Shown: positions 33,703 through 42,235, counted from the stretch's first letter. The stretch is 64,000 nucleotides of DNA from JAWVFM01 sp963771655 (GCA_963771655.1 CAVYUG010000002.1:62001-126000); one strand, 5' to 3'. The notes: a model not told the origin generated them from the sequence alone. Translations and numbers: made by a program.

Positions 33703-34439
33703 GTGGGGGGCTGGGGGAGGGCACCGGTCCAGAACAGGAGCGGGATGGCCGCGAACCCGACCGCGATGAAGCAGGCCATGAAGGTCGCGGTCCGGCGAAA
33801 CGTCGTGTTGCGGTTCGGCTTGTCCCAGCCCGCCGTCTGCGTGACGCTCCAGAACGCGTGCCGGAGGTGCAGGCCGAGGAGGACCATGACGGCCACGTAG
33901 ATGAGGACGAAGTACCACTTCTGGAAGACGCCGTAGAGGTTCGCGTACACCGTTCCCGCGTAGATCGGCGTGACCTGAATCGTCCGCGTCGTGAACTGGA
34001 GGACGTGGAAGACGAGGAAGGCGAAGATGACGATGCCCGTGGCGAGCATCGTCCTGGCGGAGGTCGTGCGCCGCAGGCGTTTCGCCGGCGAGCCGGGCGG
34101 CCGGGCCTCGCGGTTCCGCTTCGTGAGTTGGGCGATGGCGACGATGTGGATCACGAGCGCGGCCAGCAGGACGATGCGGATGACCCACAGGACGCCGTTG
34201 CGCGGGATGACCGGGGAGCCGACCGTTCGCAGCCACTCGGCGTAGGTGTCGATAGCGGCCCCGCTGGAGCCGGTGCCCTGGAGCGCCTTCAGGTTCCCCA
34301 GCATGTGGGCGAGCACGTAGAGCCCCAGGAGGACCCCGGTGATCGCGACGATGACCTTCTTGCCGATGGTCGAGGCCCAGACCTCGCGCAGCCACCTTCC
34401 GCGTGGGGCCGACTCGGCTAACTCCCCCGTTGCGGGCAC
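33699..34439 (-). CDS. sdhC: Succinate dehydrogenase cytochrome b subunit, five-helix type B
   Basis: The 246-residue membrane anchor has five helices: KKVIVAITGVLLGLYVLAHMLGNL, LWVIRIVLLAALVIHIVAIAQL, MLATGIVIFAFLVFHVLQF, WYFVLIYVAVMVLLGLHLRHAF and ATFMACFIAVGFAAIPLLFW. Histidines in the first four helices (AHML, IHIV, FHVL, LHLRHAF) are the expected ligands of two b hemes. It anchors the flavoprotein and iron-sulfur subunits and reduces or oxidises the quinone. GTG at 34439 lies six bases after a TAGAAT box whose TAG is also the stop codon of the protease gene upstream, so the message is probably leaderless. Confidence 0.92.
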   Translation of the reverse strand: MPATGELAESAPRGRWLREVWASTIGKKVIVAITGVLLGLYVLAHMLGNLKALQGTGSSGAAIDTYAEWLRTVGSPVIPRNGVLWVIRIVLLAALVIHIVAIAQLTKRNREARPPGSPAKRLRRTTSARTMLATGIVIFAFLVFHVLQFTTRTIQVTPIYAGTVYANLYGVFQKWYFVLIYVAVMVLLGLHLRHAFWSVTQTAGWDKPNRNTTFRRTATFMACFIAVGFAAIPLLFWTGALPQPPT

Positions 34440-34445
34440 CGCGCG

Positions 34446-34458
34446 ATTCTATGTCGAG
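34446..34458 (-). promoter_or_regulatory. Promoter of the sdhCAB operon (CTCGACATAGAAT)
   Basis: TAGAAT on the minus strand (34451-34446) is six bases before the sdhC GTG. The 13 bases CTCGACATAGAAT are identical to those upstream of the second Sdh operon. The TAG is the stop of the site-2 protease gene, so the promoter is partly coding. Confidence 0.55.
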
Positions 34459-35621
34459 GTCAGCGCGTCGCGGAGGGCCCGGCCCACCTGCTCGGCCGTG
34501 ATCACCCCGCGAAGGCGGCCGTCGGAGTCGACCGCGGCGAGGGCGCCGAGCCGGCGCATCGACTCGTTGCCGAGGAGCGATTCGAGCGGAGCGTCGAACT
34601 CGACCTGGAAATCGTCGTTGGAGTGCTCCTCGACCACCTCGGCCACGCGCGCCGAGGCCCGCGACGGCTCCGGGACGGCGTCGGCGGCGTCGCGCTCGAC
34701 GAGGCCGCGGAAACGGTGGGCGGCGTCGACGACGAAGAACCAGGGCCAGCGGTAGCGCAGGAAGTACTCGTCGATCGCGTCCTCGACGCTCACGTTCTCG
34801 GGGATCGCCACGGGCTCGGAGTCCATTAGGTCGGCGACCGTGATCCCCTCGATGCGGGTGGCGAACTCGGTCTGCACGAGGGCCCCCCGGGCGGCCTGGC
34901 CGAGGATCCAGCCCGCGAGCGCCAGGAAGATGCCGTCCGCCGGATCGCCGGCCAGCAACAGGGCGAGGCCGAGCCCGATGAAGACGAACGAGAAGAGGCG
35001 GCCGAGGGTGGCGGCCGTTCGCGTCGCCCGGTTGCGGTCGCCCGTGATGCGCCATGCGATCGACCTCGCGATGCGTCCTCCGTCGAGCGGGAAGGCCGGG
35101 ATCAGGTTGAACACGAGGATCACCAAGTTGATCGAGGCGATCCAGGCCATCACGGCGATGAAGCCGCTCGAGACCGTGCCGGTGCTGGTCGGGAGGGCGC
35201 GGCGGAACTCGTCGGCTCCGCCCACCAGCGCGCCTACCGCGACGCAGAGGATCGCGATCCCGAGCGTGACGAGGGGGCCGGCGACGGCGACCTTGAACTC
35301 CGTGCCGGGCGAGTCCGAGTCGCGGTCGAGCCTCGCCAGGCCGCCGAAGATCCACAGCGTGATGCTCGAGATGGAGATGCCGCGGCGAAGGGCCACGAAC
35401 GCGTGCCCCAGCTCATGGAGGAGGATCGAGCCGAAGAACCCGAATGCGCTGACGACTGCCAGGCCGTAGGCCTGGCCATCGCCGGTGCCGGGGCCGAGGA
35501 TGGCCCGGTAGGAGCTGGACAGCGAGAAGATGATGAGAAACAGCGCTAGGAACCACGAGTAGTCCACGGCGATGCGGATCCCTCGGATGTGGAACAGCGT
35601 GATCCCGCCGGTTGCAGGCAC
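34449..35621 (-). CDS. Site-2-protease family (M50) membrane metalloprotease with CBS domains
   Basis: The 390-residue protein has the zinc motif LLHELGHAFVALRRG (HExxH near residue 67) in a membrane helix and the second ligand in FNLIPAFPLDGGRIARSI, with about five helices in total. The C-terminal half holds a CBS pair (ITVADLMDSEPVAIPENVSVEDAI and ALAAVDSDGRLRGVITAEQ). This matches the rhomboid-like intramembrane cleaving proteases of the SpoIVFB type with CBS regulation, where adenine nucleotides may tune activity. The substrate is unknown; typical targets are anti-sigma factors. The TAG stop lies in the sdhC -10 box. Confidence 0.9.
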   Translation of the reverse strand: MPATGGITLFHIRGIRIAVDYSWFLALFLIIFSLSSSYRAILGPGTGDGQAYGLAVVSAFGFFGSILLHELGHAFVALRRGISISSITLWIFGGLARLDRDSDSPGTEFKVAVAGPLVTLGIAILCVAVGALVGGADEFRRALPTSTGTVSSGFIAVMAWIASINLVILVFNLIPAFPLDGGRIARSIAWRITGDRNRATRTAATLGRLFSFVFIGLGLALLLAGDPADGIFLALAGWILGQAARGALVQTEFATRIEGITVADLMDSEPVAIPENVSVEDAIDEYFLRYRWPWFFVVDAAHRFRGLVERDAADAVPEPSRASARVAEVVEEHSNDDFQVEFDAPLESLLGNESMRRLGALAAVDSDGRLRGVITAEQVGRALRDALTST

Positions 35622-35672
35622 AAAGCCATCTTAGGGTGGCGCTGAGGCCGGCAGGCTAGGGTTCCGCGCCCG

Positions 35673-36883
35673 ATGACCGCCGCCCATCCCGCCTCCACCG
35701 TGCCCCACCTCGATGAAGCGTGGCACCGGGAGCTGCTCTCCTCCCTCTGCGCGTTCGAGCGCGAGACGGCGTCGGCCGGCGAGCGCGAAGCCGCCGAGTG
35801 GGTCGTCGCGCGGCTGGCGGAGGAGGGCGCCGGCGACGCGCACGTGGAGTCCGAGCGCGGGCATCACACGTTCTGGTGGCCGCTCGGGCTCACCTCGGCA
35901 GCGGGCGTCCTCGCTGGACTCCGCGGCATGCGCGGGCGGAGCCTCGGGGCCGCGGCCCTGGGGGGGCCGCGGCCTGGGCGGCCGCGGACGAGACACCGCC
36001 GCGCCGGCGCCGGCTGCGCTCGATGCTGCCGGAGGCGACGGCGACCAACGTCGTCGCGGCGATGGGCCCGGCCGACGCTCGCCGAACGGTCGTCCTCGTC
36101 GTCCACCACGATGCAGCGCACTCAGGGCTCGTGTTCCACCCCGGCGTGCCGGAGACGATCCGCCGCGTCTATCCCAAGTTCTTCGAGGTCGCCAACACGA
36201 GTCCCCCGCTGATGTGGCCGGCGGTTGGCGGCCCGGCCCTGGCGGCCCTCGGCGCCGCGACGGGCAGGCGCCGGCTCGCGAAGGCGGGGGCGATCCTCTC
36301 GGCGCTGTTCGCAGCCGGCATGGCGGACATCGGCTCGCGGTCGGTCGTGCCCGGGGCCAACGACAACGGGACCGGGGTCGTGGCCCTCATCGCCCTCGCG
36401 CGGGCGCTCGCGGAGCGGCCGACGGAGTCGGTGAGGGTATTGCTCGTCTCGACCTCCGAGGAGGGGACCTGCGAGGGCATGCGCCTGTTCGCCAAGCGCC
36501 ACTTCCCGGAGCTGCCGACGGCTGACACCTTCTTCCTCGCGATCGACACCGTGGGCTCGCCGCACCTGCTCGCGCTTCGGGGGGAGGGGATGCTGGGCAT
36601 CACGGAGTACCCGGCGCGCTCTCTCGACCTCATCGACGGAACGGCGGACGAGCTCGGGATCTGGATGTTCCCGAACCTCCGCCTGCGCAACGCGACCGAC
36701 GGCGTGTTCCCCCTGGCCGCCGGCTACGAGTGCGCGTCCCTTTGCTCGTGCACCGACATCAAGCAGCCCTCGAACTACCACTGGCCGACCGACGTTCCGG
36801 AGAACGTCGACTTCGAGTCCGTGGGGGACGCGGTGCGGCTCGTGGAGGCGATCGTTCGGCGCCTGGACGCGGAGTGGTTCTGA
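35673..36883 (+). CDS. M28-family metallopeptidase (frame broken near 35965)
   Basis: The product is a zinc aminopeptidase-like enzyme of about 400 residues. The N-terminal part (TAAHPASTVPHLDEAWHREL to GMRGRSLGAAALGG) and the catalytic part are in different frames, joined in a G-rich run around 35955-35980. M28 ligands seen are the His in LVVHHDAAHSG, the bridging Asp in VPGANDNGTGVVALIALA, the Glu pair in LLVSTSEEGTCEGM, the Asp in AIDTVGSPH and the late His in NYHWPTDVPENVDFES. A hydrophobic stretch between 30% and 50% of the length may associate with the membrane. The ATG at 35673 lies ten bases after a TAGGGT box. The frame change is probably an assembly error in the homopolymer-like GGGGG region. 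Confidence 0.8.
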
Positions 36884-36884
36884 A

Positions 36885-36938
36885 ACGCCGAACGTCCCGG
36901 AGTCGGGGCTATGGGGGGTGGTGAGGGACGTTCGGCGT
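36885..36938. terminator. Bidirectional terminator / palindromic repeat copy 2
   Basis: Perfect 14-bp arms ACGCCGAACGTCCC (36885-36898) and GGGACGTTCGGCGT (36925-36938) are separated by 26 bases. It fills the space between the convergent M28 and acyl-CoA dehydrogenase genes, so it can terminate both. It belongs to the repeat family also found in dnaX and at 50.9 kb. Confidence 0.7.
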
Positions 36939-38605
36939 CAGGTGAGCTGCGGCGAGTGGCGCTCCACGATGCTCCCGAAGTCGGTGCCGGCCGGCAGGGT
37001 GCCGAACGCCCGGCCCCAGTCGCCCTCCAGCCGCGACGCCACGAACGCGTCGGCTACCGCCGGGTCGCCGAACCGGACCAGGAGCGAGGCCTGGAGCGCC
37101 AGCGCCATGCGCTCCACGATGCGCCGAGCTCGCGACTCGATTGCGTCGAGGTCGGTCAGCTCGTCGCGCAATGCGGCGCCGAAGGCGTCGATGCGCCGGT
37201 CGGCGCCCGCGGCTTCCCCGACCTCGTTCGCGAACGCCTCGACCGACTCGGGGCTCCTCACCATCGCGCGCAGGACGTCGAGAGCCTGCACGTTCCCTGA
37301 GCCCTCCCAGATCGAGGCGAGGGGAGTCTCGCGGTATAGACGGGGCATTCCGGACTCCTCGACGTAGCCGTTGCCGCCGAAGCACTCGAGCGCCTCGCCC
37401 GCGTGCGCCGGGGCCCGCTTGCACACCCAGTACTTGAGGACCGGAGTGGCGAGCCTGCGCACGAGCGCCGCCTCGGCGTCGCCGGCGTGCGCCTCGTCGA
37501 ACCTCCGCGCGAGCCACATCCCCGCGACCGTCGCCGCCTCGGACTCGACGGCGAGATCCGCGAGGACGTTCTGCATCAGCGGCTGCTCGACGAGCGTCTT
37601 CCCGAACGCCGAGCGCCCCTCGCAGTGGTTGATCGCGGCGGCGGTTCCCCACCGCATCCCGGTCGCGCAGCCGATCACGCAATCGAGCCGGGTGTGGTTG
37701 ACCATCTCGATGATGGTCGGGACGCCTCGCCCCTCCTCGCCGACCATTCGTGCCCATGCACCGCGGAACTCCACCTCGCTCGAGGCGTTGGAGCGGTTGC
37801 CGAGCTTGTCCTTGAGGCGCTGGATGTGGAACGGGTTGCGCTCGCCGTCGGGCGTGAAGCGGGGAAGCAGGAAGCACGAGAGCCCGCCCTCAGCCTGAGC
37901 GAGGACCAGGAACGCGTCGCACATCGGCGCTGAGCAGAACCACTTGTGGCCGGTGATCGCGTACTCCGCGCCCGCGCCGCCGCCGTTCAGCGCCGCCGCC
38001 GTCGTGGTATTGGCGCGCACGTCGGAGCCGCCCTGCTTCTCGGTCATCGCCATTCCGCAGAGCGCCCCGGGCTTGTCCGGGGCGGGGCGGAGCTGGCCGT
38101 CGTAGTCGAGCGAGAGAAACCGGGGCTCCCACTCGGCGGCGACCTCGGCCTGCTTGCGGATCGCGGGGATCACGGAGTAGGTCATGGAGATCGGGCAGCC
38201 GACGCCGGCCTCGACCTGGGAGAGCAGCATGAAGAGCGCTGCGCGCGCGACGTGCGCCCCCGGCTGCGGCTCGCGCCAGGGCAGCGCGTGGAGGCCCTCG
38301 CCGATGCCGAGGTCCATGAGCTCGTGCCACGAGGGGTGGAACTCGACCTCGTCGATTCGGTTCCCGAAGCGGTCGTGGGTGCGAAGCCGCGGTGGGTTCT
38401 CGTTCGCGAGCCGGCCGAGCTCGATCACGTCGGGCCGGCCGCAGACCTCGCCGAGCTCCGTCGCGCGCTCGGACGCCCACCCGCCCCCCTCGCGCTCGAG
38501 CGCCGCGGTCAGCACCCGGTCGGACGTGAAGGGGTTGTAGCCGGCGAGGGGCGCGGACTGGTTCCTCACCTCGTGGGTGGTCGCGGCGGGGCGCTGTTCA
38601 AGCAT
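36938..38605 (-). CDS. AidB-like acyl-CoA dehydrogenase family protein
   Basis: The 555-residue flavoprotein follows the AidB layout. It has an N-terminal NQSAPLAGYNPF segment, SMTYSVIPAIRKQ, the FAD region GMAMTEKQGGSDVRANTT with GHKWFCSAPMCDAFLVLAQ, IQRLKDKLGNRSNASSEVEF, EMVNHTRLDCVIGCATGMR and CFGGNGYVEESGMPRLYRETPL with WEGSGNVQALDVLR. AidB proteins bind DNA and have isovaleryl-CoA dehydrogenase activity and a role in alkylation damage. This one may act in fatty or branched acyl-CoA oxidation. The ATG at 38605 overlaps the end of the TetR gene by 8 bases; a TTG at 38611 is possible. It is controlled with the TetR from the palindromic operator at 39229. Confidence 0.9.
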   Translation of the reverse strand: MLEQRPAATTHEVRNQSAPLAGYNPFTSDRVLTAALEREGGGWASERATELGEVCGRPDVIELGRLANENPPRLRTHDRFGNRIDEVEFHPSWHELMDLGIGEGLHALPWREPQPGAHVARAALFMLLSQVEAGVGCPISMTYSVIPAIRKQAEVAAEWEPRFLSLDYDGQLRPAPDKPGALCGMAMTEKQGGSDVRANTTTAAALNGGGAGAEYAITGHKWFCSAPMCDAFLVLAQAEGGLSCFLLPRFTPDGERNPFHIQRLKDKLGNRSNASSEVEFRGAWARMVGEEGRGVPTIIEMVNHTRLDCVIGCATGMRWGTAAAINHCEGRSAFGKTLVEQPLMQNVLADLAVESEAATVAGMWLARRFDEAHAGDAEAALVRRLATPVLKYWVCKRAPAHAGEALECFGGNGYVEESGMPRLYRETPLASIWEGSGNVQALDVLRAMVRSPESVEAFANEVGEAAGADRRIDAFGAALRDELTDLDAIESRARRIVERMALALQASLLVRFGDPAVADAFVASRLEGDWGRAFGTLPAGTDFGSIVERHSPQLT

Positions 38606-39227
38606 TGACAAGGGCCGGCTCCTTTCCTGTGACTGAGCGTACGCAGAAGTCTCTGAGCGAGGAGATCAGGGCCTCGGGGTCGTGCGGGCCGGCGGTGGGG
38701 GAGAGCGGGCCGACCATCGCCTCGCCGATCGCGCCGACGAGCGCGGCGGCGCTCACCTCCGCGTCCTGCGGCGGCAGCTCGCCCGCGTCGACGCCCTCGA
38801 TGATCACGGCTGCCATCGCGTCGCGGTAGGCGCGGCGAAAGGCGAGGCGCTCGGCCTCGATGGCGGGGTCGACCGGCTCGGCGAGGAGGGCCCAGGCGAG
38901 CCGCGGCGCGCGCAGCGCGCGCCGGGCGAACGCCTCGGCCGCCGCCGCGAGCTTCGCCGCCGCCCCGCCCGGCGCCGACGCCGCGGCGTCGCTCAGCGCG
39001 TCGACCTCGTGCTGCGACGCGGTCCTGAAGACCTCGGAGAAGAGGTCCGCCTTGGAGGGGAAGTGCCGGTAGACCGTGCCGGTCGCGACTCCCGCTCGCT
39101 CGGCGACCGCGGCGACCGGCGCCTCGGAGTAGCCGCCATGCGCGATCAGCTCACGGGCGGCGGCGACGATGCCCTCGCGCGTCGCCGCCCTGCGGGCCTC
39201 GGTTCGCTCCGTCGGCCTGTACGCCAT
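38598..39227 (-). CDS. TetR-family transcriptional regulator of the AidB-like gene
   Basis: The 209-residue repressor has an N-terminal HTH: TREGIVAAARELIAHGGYSEAPVAAVA followed by ERAGVATGTVYRHFPSKADLFSEVF. The C-terminal ligand domain is of the TetR_C type and not conserved enough to name the ligand. Given its partner, an acyl-CoA is plausible. The ATG at 39227 touches a perfect operator (39229-39256), so it should repress its own operon. It overlaps the AidB-like gene, which guarantees coupled expression. Confidence 0.93.
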   Translation of the reverse strand: MAYRPTERTEARRAATREGIVAAARELIAHGGYSEAPVAAVAERAGVATGTVYRHFPSKADLFSEVFRTASQHEVDALSDAAASAPGGAAAKLAAAAEAFARRALRAPRLAWALLAEPVDPAIEAERLAFRRAYRDAMAAVIIEGVDAGELPPQDAEVSAAALVGAIGEAMVGPLSPTAGPHDPEALISSLRDFCVRSVTGKEPALVNA

Positions 39228-39228
39228 G

Positions 39229-39256
39229 CAAGAAGTGAATCACGATTCACTTCTTG
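39229..39256. promoter_or_regulatory. TetR operator, perfect 13-bp inverted repeat
   Basis: CAAGAAGTGAATC - AC - GATTCACTTCTTG, immediately before the tetR ATG at 39227. It covers the place where the -10 box should be, so binding would block RNA polymerase. The core TGAATC-N2-GATTCA is the kind of site used by TetR regulators of fatty-acid genes. Confidence 0.8.
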
Positions 39257-39267
39257 TGTCAAGAAGC

Positions 39268-39552
39268 CTATTCCGGGTCGGGCCGCACGATGACCGTGTC
39301 GGCGATGGGGCGGACCTCGTCGGCGGGCATGTCGACCTTGTCGGCGTGCTGCCGCACCGCGTCCTCGCTCGATGCCTGATAGATGCACACGGTGCCGAGC
39401 TGGCCGTCCTCCTCGCTGATCACGTAGCTCCGAATCCACGCGATGTCCTCTGGGAAGTCCGACTCGGCCACCGCCTTCGAGCGTTCCGCAGTCGCCCCGA
39501 GCTCGTCGGGTGTCTTCCATGCCGTGCGCCGTCGAATCATGTACAGGTCCAT
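39268..39552 (-). CDS. DUF4242 domain protein
   Basis: The 94-residue protein fits DUF4242: MDLYMIRRRTAWKTPDELGA, then DFPEDIAWIRSYVISEEDGQ and GTVCIYQASSEDAVRQHADK, with the ending IADTVIVRPDPE. These small ferredoxin-like-fold proteins are common in actinobacteria and of unknown function. The ATG is preceded by AGGAGG, so this gene does have a Shine-Dalgarno leader. It ends 11 bases before the TetR operator region and is transcribed toward it. Confidence 0.8.
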   Translation of the reverse strand: MDLYMIRRRTAWKTPDELGATAERSKAVAESDFPEDIAWIRSYVISEEDGQLGTVCIYQASSEDAVRQHADKVDMPADEVRPIADTVIVRPDPE

Positions 39553-39635
39553 ATCAACCTCCTGGAAAGCGATCTCGCTGCGACTCTAAGGCCCGACGGG
39601 CGGGACTGCGGCCGGCGCCCGCGGCTCCGGCTGGT

Positions 39636-39641
39636 TAGGGT
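39636..39641 (+). promoter_or_regulatory. -10 box TAGGGT of the icd-mdh operon
   Basis: TAGGGT followed by nine bases and the GTG of icd at 39651; no Shine-Dalgarno sequence lies between. Confidence 0.4.
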
Positions 39642-39650
39642 GCCGCGCGC

Positions 39651-40865
39651 GTGGCGAAGATCAAGGTGGCCAACCCCATCGTCGAGCTCGACGGCGACGA
39701 GATGACCCGGATCATCTGGGCCTTCATCAAGGAGCAGTTGATCCTGCCCTACGTCGACGTCGAGCTCCTCTACTTCGACCTCGGGATCGAGAGCCGCGAC
39801 GCCACCTCCGACCAGATCACCGTCGACGCCGCGAACGCCATCAAGGAGCACGGGGTCGGTGTGAAGTGCGCCACGATCACCCCGGACGAGGCGCGCGTCG
39901 AGGAGTTCGGCCTCAAGGAGATGTACCGCTCGCCCAACGGGACGATCCGCAACATCCTCGGTGGGGTGATCTTCCGCGAGCCGATCGTGATCTCGAACAT
40001 CCCGCGGCTCGTTCCCGGGTGGACGAAGCCGATCGTGATCGGCCGCCACGCGTTCGGCGATCAGTACCGGGCGACCGACATGGTCGTTCCCGGCGAGGGT
40101 GCGCTCACGCTCACATACACCCCGAAGGACGGCTCCGATCCGATCGAGCTCGACGTCTACGACTTCCCCGGCGGCGGCGTCGCGATGGCGATGTACAACC
40201 TCGACGACTCGATCCGCGACTTCGCGCGCGCCTCGATGCGGTACGGGCTCGAGCGCGAATACCCCGTCTATCTCTCGACCAAGAACACGATCTTGAAGCG
40301 CTACGACGGGCGCTTCAAGGACCTTTTCCAGGAGGTCTACGACGGCGAGTTCAAGGATGACTTCGAGGCCAAGGGCATCACCTACGAGCACCGCCTGATC
40401 GACGACATGGTCGCCGCCGCCCTCAAGTGGGAGGGCGGGTATGTCTGGGCATGCAAGAACTACGACGGCGACGTTCAATCCGACACGGTCGCTCAGGGAT
40501 TCGGCTCACTCGGCCTGATGACGAGCGTGCTGATGACGCCCGACGGGAAGACGGTCGAGGCTGAGGCCGCGCACGGAACCGTGACCCGTCATTACCGCCA
40601 GCACCAGCAGGGGAATCCCACCTCGACGAACCCCATCGCGTCGATCTTCGCGTGGACGCGCGCGCTCGATGCGCGCGGGCGGATGGACTCGACGCCCCGG
40701 GTCCGCGAGTTCGCGGGCGCTCTCGAGCGGGTCTGCGTCGAAACGGTCGAGAGCGGGAAGATGACCAAGGACCTGGCGCTGCTCGTCGGCGGCGACCAGG
40801 GCTTCCTCACGACCCAGGAGTTCCTCGCTGCGATCGACGAGAACCTTCAGAAGGAGATGAGCTAG
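39651..40865 (+). CDS. icd: NADP-dependent isocitrate dehydrogenase (eukaryotic-type homodimer)
   Basis: TCA enzyme that decarboxylates isocitrate to 2-oxoglutarate. It is of the about 400-residue type II family, shown by NPIVELDGDEMTRIIW near the start, the substrate loop YRSPNGTIRNILGG, the Arg-rich VIGRHAFGDQYRATD, STKNTILKRYDGRFKD, and the NADP motif EAAHGTVTRHYR. Its 404 residues are the normal length. The GTG start is preceded by a -10 box at nine bases. The TAG stop overlaps the mdh GTG by one base, so icd and mdh are coupled. Confidence 0.96.
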   Translation: MAKIKVANPIVELDGDEMTRIIWAFIKEQLILPYVDVELLYFDLGIESRDATSDQITVDAANAIKEHGVGVKCATITPDEARVEEFGLKEMYRSPNGTIRNILGGVIFREPIVISNIPRLVPGWTKPIVIGRHAFGDQYRATDMVVPGEGALTLTYTPKDGSDPIELDVYDFPGGGVAMAMYNLDDSIRDFARASMRYGLEREYPVYLSTKNTILKRYDGRFKDLFQEVYDGEFKDDFEAKGITYEHRLIDDMVAAALKWEGGYVWACKNYDGDVQSDTVAQGFGSLGLMTSVLMTPDGKTVEAEAAHGTVTRHYRQHQQGNPTSTNPIASIFAWTRALDARGRMDSTPRVREFAGALERVCVETVESGKMTKDLALLVGGDQGFLTTQEFLAAIDENLQKEMS

Positions 40866-41851
40866 TGCCAAACCCCGTGAACGTCACCGTCACCGGCGCC
40901 GCCGGCCAGATCGGCTACGCGATCCTGTTCCGGATCGCGAGCGGCGAGATGCTCGGCCCAGACACGCAGGTGAGCCTGCGGCTGCTCGAGATCCCGGACG
41001 CCGTCAAGGCCGCCGAGGGCACGGCGATGGAGCTCGACGATTGCGCGTTCCCGCTGCTCGCCGGAATCGACATCACGGATGACCCCAAGCGGGCCTTCGA
41101 CGGCTGCAACATCGGGCTGTTGGTGGGCGCTCGGCCCCGCGGCCCTGGAATGGAGCGCGCCGACCTGCTCGAGGCGAACGGCGGCATCTTCAAGCCGCAG
41201 GGTGAGGCGATCAACGCCGGCGCCGCCGACGACGTGAAGGTCCTCGTGGTCGGAAACCCGGCGAACACGAACGCCCTCATCGCCATGTCGAACGCGCCGG
41301 ACGTGCCGAGCGAGCGCTTCACCTCGATGATGCGCCTCGACCACAACCGGGCGATCGCCCAAATCGCGAACAAGCTTCAGGCCCCGGTCTCGGACGTCAC
41401 GAAGATGACCGTCTGGGGCAACCACTCGACGACGCAATATCCGGACGTCGTCAACGCCAAGGTCCGCGGCGAGTCAGCGTGGGACACGGTCGACGACGAG
41501 GCGTGGATCGCAGACGAGTTCATCCCCACGGTCGCCAAGCGCGGCGCGGCGATCATCGACGCGCGCGGCGCCTCGAGCGCCGCGTCCGCCGCCAACGCGG
41601 CGATCGACCACGTGCACGACTGGGTCCTCGGGACGCCCGACGGCGACTGGGTGTCGATGGGGATCCCGTCGACCGGCGCCTACGGGATCGGCGAAGGGAT
41701 CATCGCCGGCCACCCCTGCACCTGCTCGGGAGGGGAGTACGCGATCGTCGAGGGCCTCGAGATCCCCGATTTCTCGCGGGAGCGCATCGACGCTTCGGTG
41801 GCCGAACTGAACGAGGAGCGCGAGGCGGTGTCCGGCCTCAGCCTGGTCTGA
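40865..41851 (+). CDS. mdh: Malate dehydrogenase
   Basis: NAD-dependent malate to oxaloacetate. The 328-residue protein opens NVTVTGAAGQIGYAILFRIASG (Rossmann). It also has GARPRGPGMERADLLEANG (mobile loop with substrate Arg), VVGNPANTNALIAM, MMRLDHNRAIAQIA and the catalytic His motif TVWGNHSTTQYPD. This belongs to the cytosolic-type malate dehydrogenases found in actinobacteria. The GTG at 40865 overlaps the icd stop. The 3' end is 9 bases from the convergent AT-hook gene. Confidence 0.96.
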   Translation: MPNPVNVTVTGAAGQIGYAILFRIASGEMLGPDTQVSLRLLEIPDAVKAAEGTAMELDDCAFPLLAGIDITDDPKRAFDGCNIGLLVGARPRGPGMERADLLEANGGIFKPQGEAINAGAADDVKVLVVGNPANTNALIAMSNAPDVPSERFTSMMRLDHNRAIAQIANKLQAPVSDVTKMTVWGNHSTTQYPDVVNAKVRGESAWDTVDDEAWIADEFIPTVAKRGAAIIDARGASSAASAANAAIDHVHDWVLGTPDGDWVSMGIPSTGAYGIGEGIIAGHPCTCSGGEYAIVEGLEIPDFSRERIDASVAELNEEREAVSGLSLV

Positions 41852-41860
41852 CCGTCAGGC

Positions 41861-42223
41861 TCAGGCGGCCGTGTACTTACGGCCCGACTTCTTGACGCGC
41901 CCTTCCTTCTGCAGGTCACCGAGCACGCGGTACAGGTAGTTCGGCTTGATCTTCATCTGCTTGGCGATCTCCGAAGCGCTGATGCCCGGGTTCGCCTGGA
42001 TGAGCTTCACGGCCTGATCGGCACGCGTGCCGCCGCGCCGCCGGCGGCGGCGGGTGGTGCCGCTCGAGGAGCCTCGCGGCCTTCCGGGCCCGCGGCGGCC
42101 CTGGCGACCATCGGTGAGGTTCGCGAGCGCGCGCTGAAGCTTCGAAAGCTCACCCTCGAGCTCGTCGATTCGCTCCTTGAGCAGATTCGCGGCCTGATCG
42201 ACCGCACTGGAGATTGAAGCCAT
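41861..42223 (-). CDS. Nucleoid-type DNA-binding protein: coiled coil, AT-hook, winged helix
   Basis: The 120-residue protein has three parts. Residues 1-40 form a coiled coil (LLKERIDELEGELSKLQRALANL). Residues 42-66 are a basic, Gly/Pro-rich linker with an AT-hook core (RRGPGRPRGSSSG) and a run of arginines. Residues 67-120 form a helix-turn-helix/winged helix (AVKLIQANPGISASEIAKQM, NYLYRVLGDLQKEGRVKKSG). It should dimerise and bind DNA through both minor and major groove. This points to an architectural or global regulator, similar in spirit to Lsr2 but not homologous by sequence. It has an AGGAAGG Shine-Dalgarno and an inverted repeat in its leader. Confidence 0.75.
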   Translation of the reverse strand: MASISSAVDQAANLLKERIDELEGELSKLQRALANLTDGRQGRRGPGRPRGSSSGTTRRRRRRGGTRADQAVKLIQANPGISASEIAKQMKIKPNYLYRVLGDLQKEGRVKKSGRKYTAA

Positions 42224-42235
42224 CGGTTCCTTCCT

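Noticed and set aside
31792..35355. A 1187-residue reading of the SdhA frame
   Set aside because: The part before GTG 33702 is antisense-like sequence over sdhC and the protease gene. The SdhA start at 33702 overlaps the sdhC stop and gives the normal 636-residue protein.
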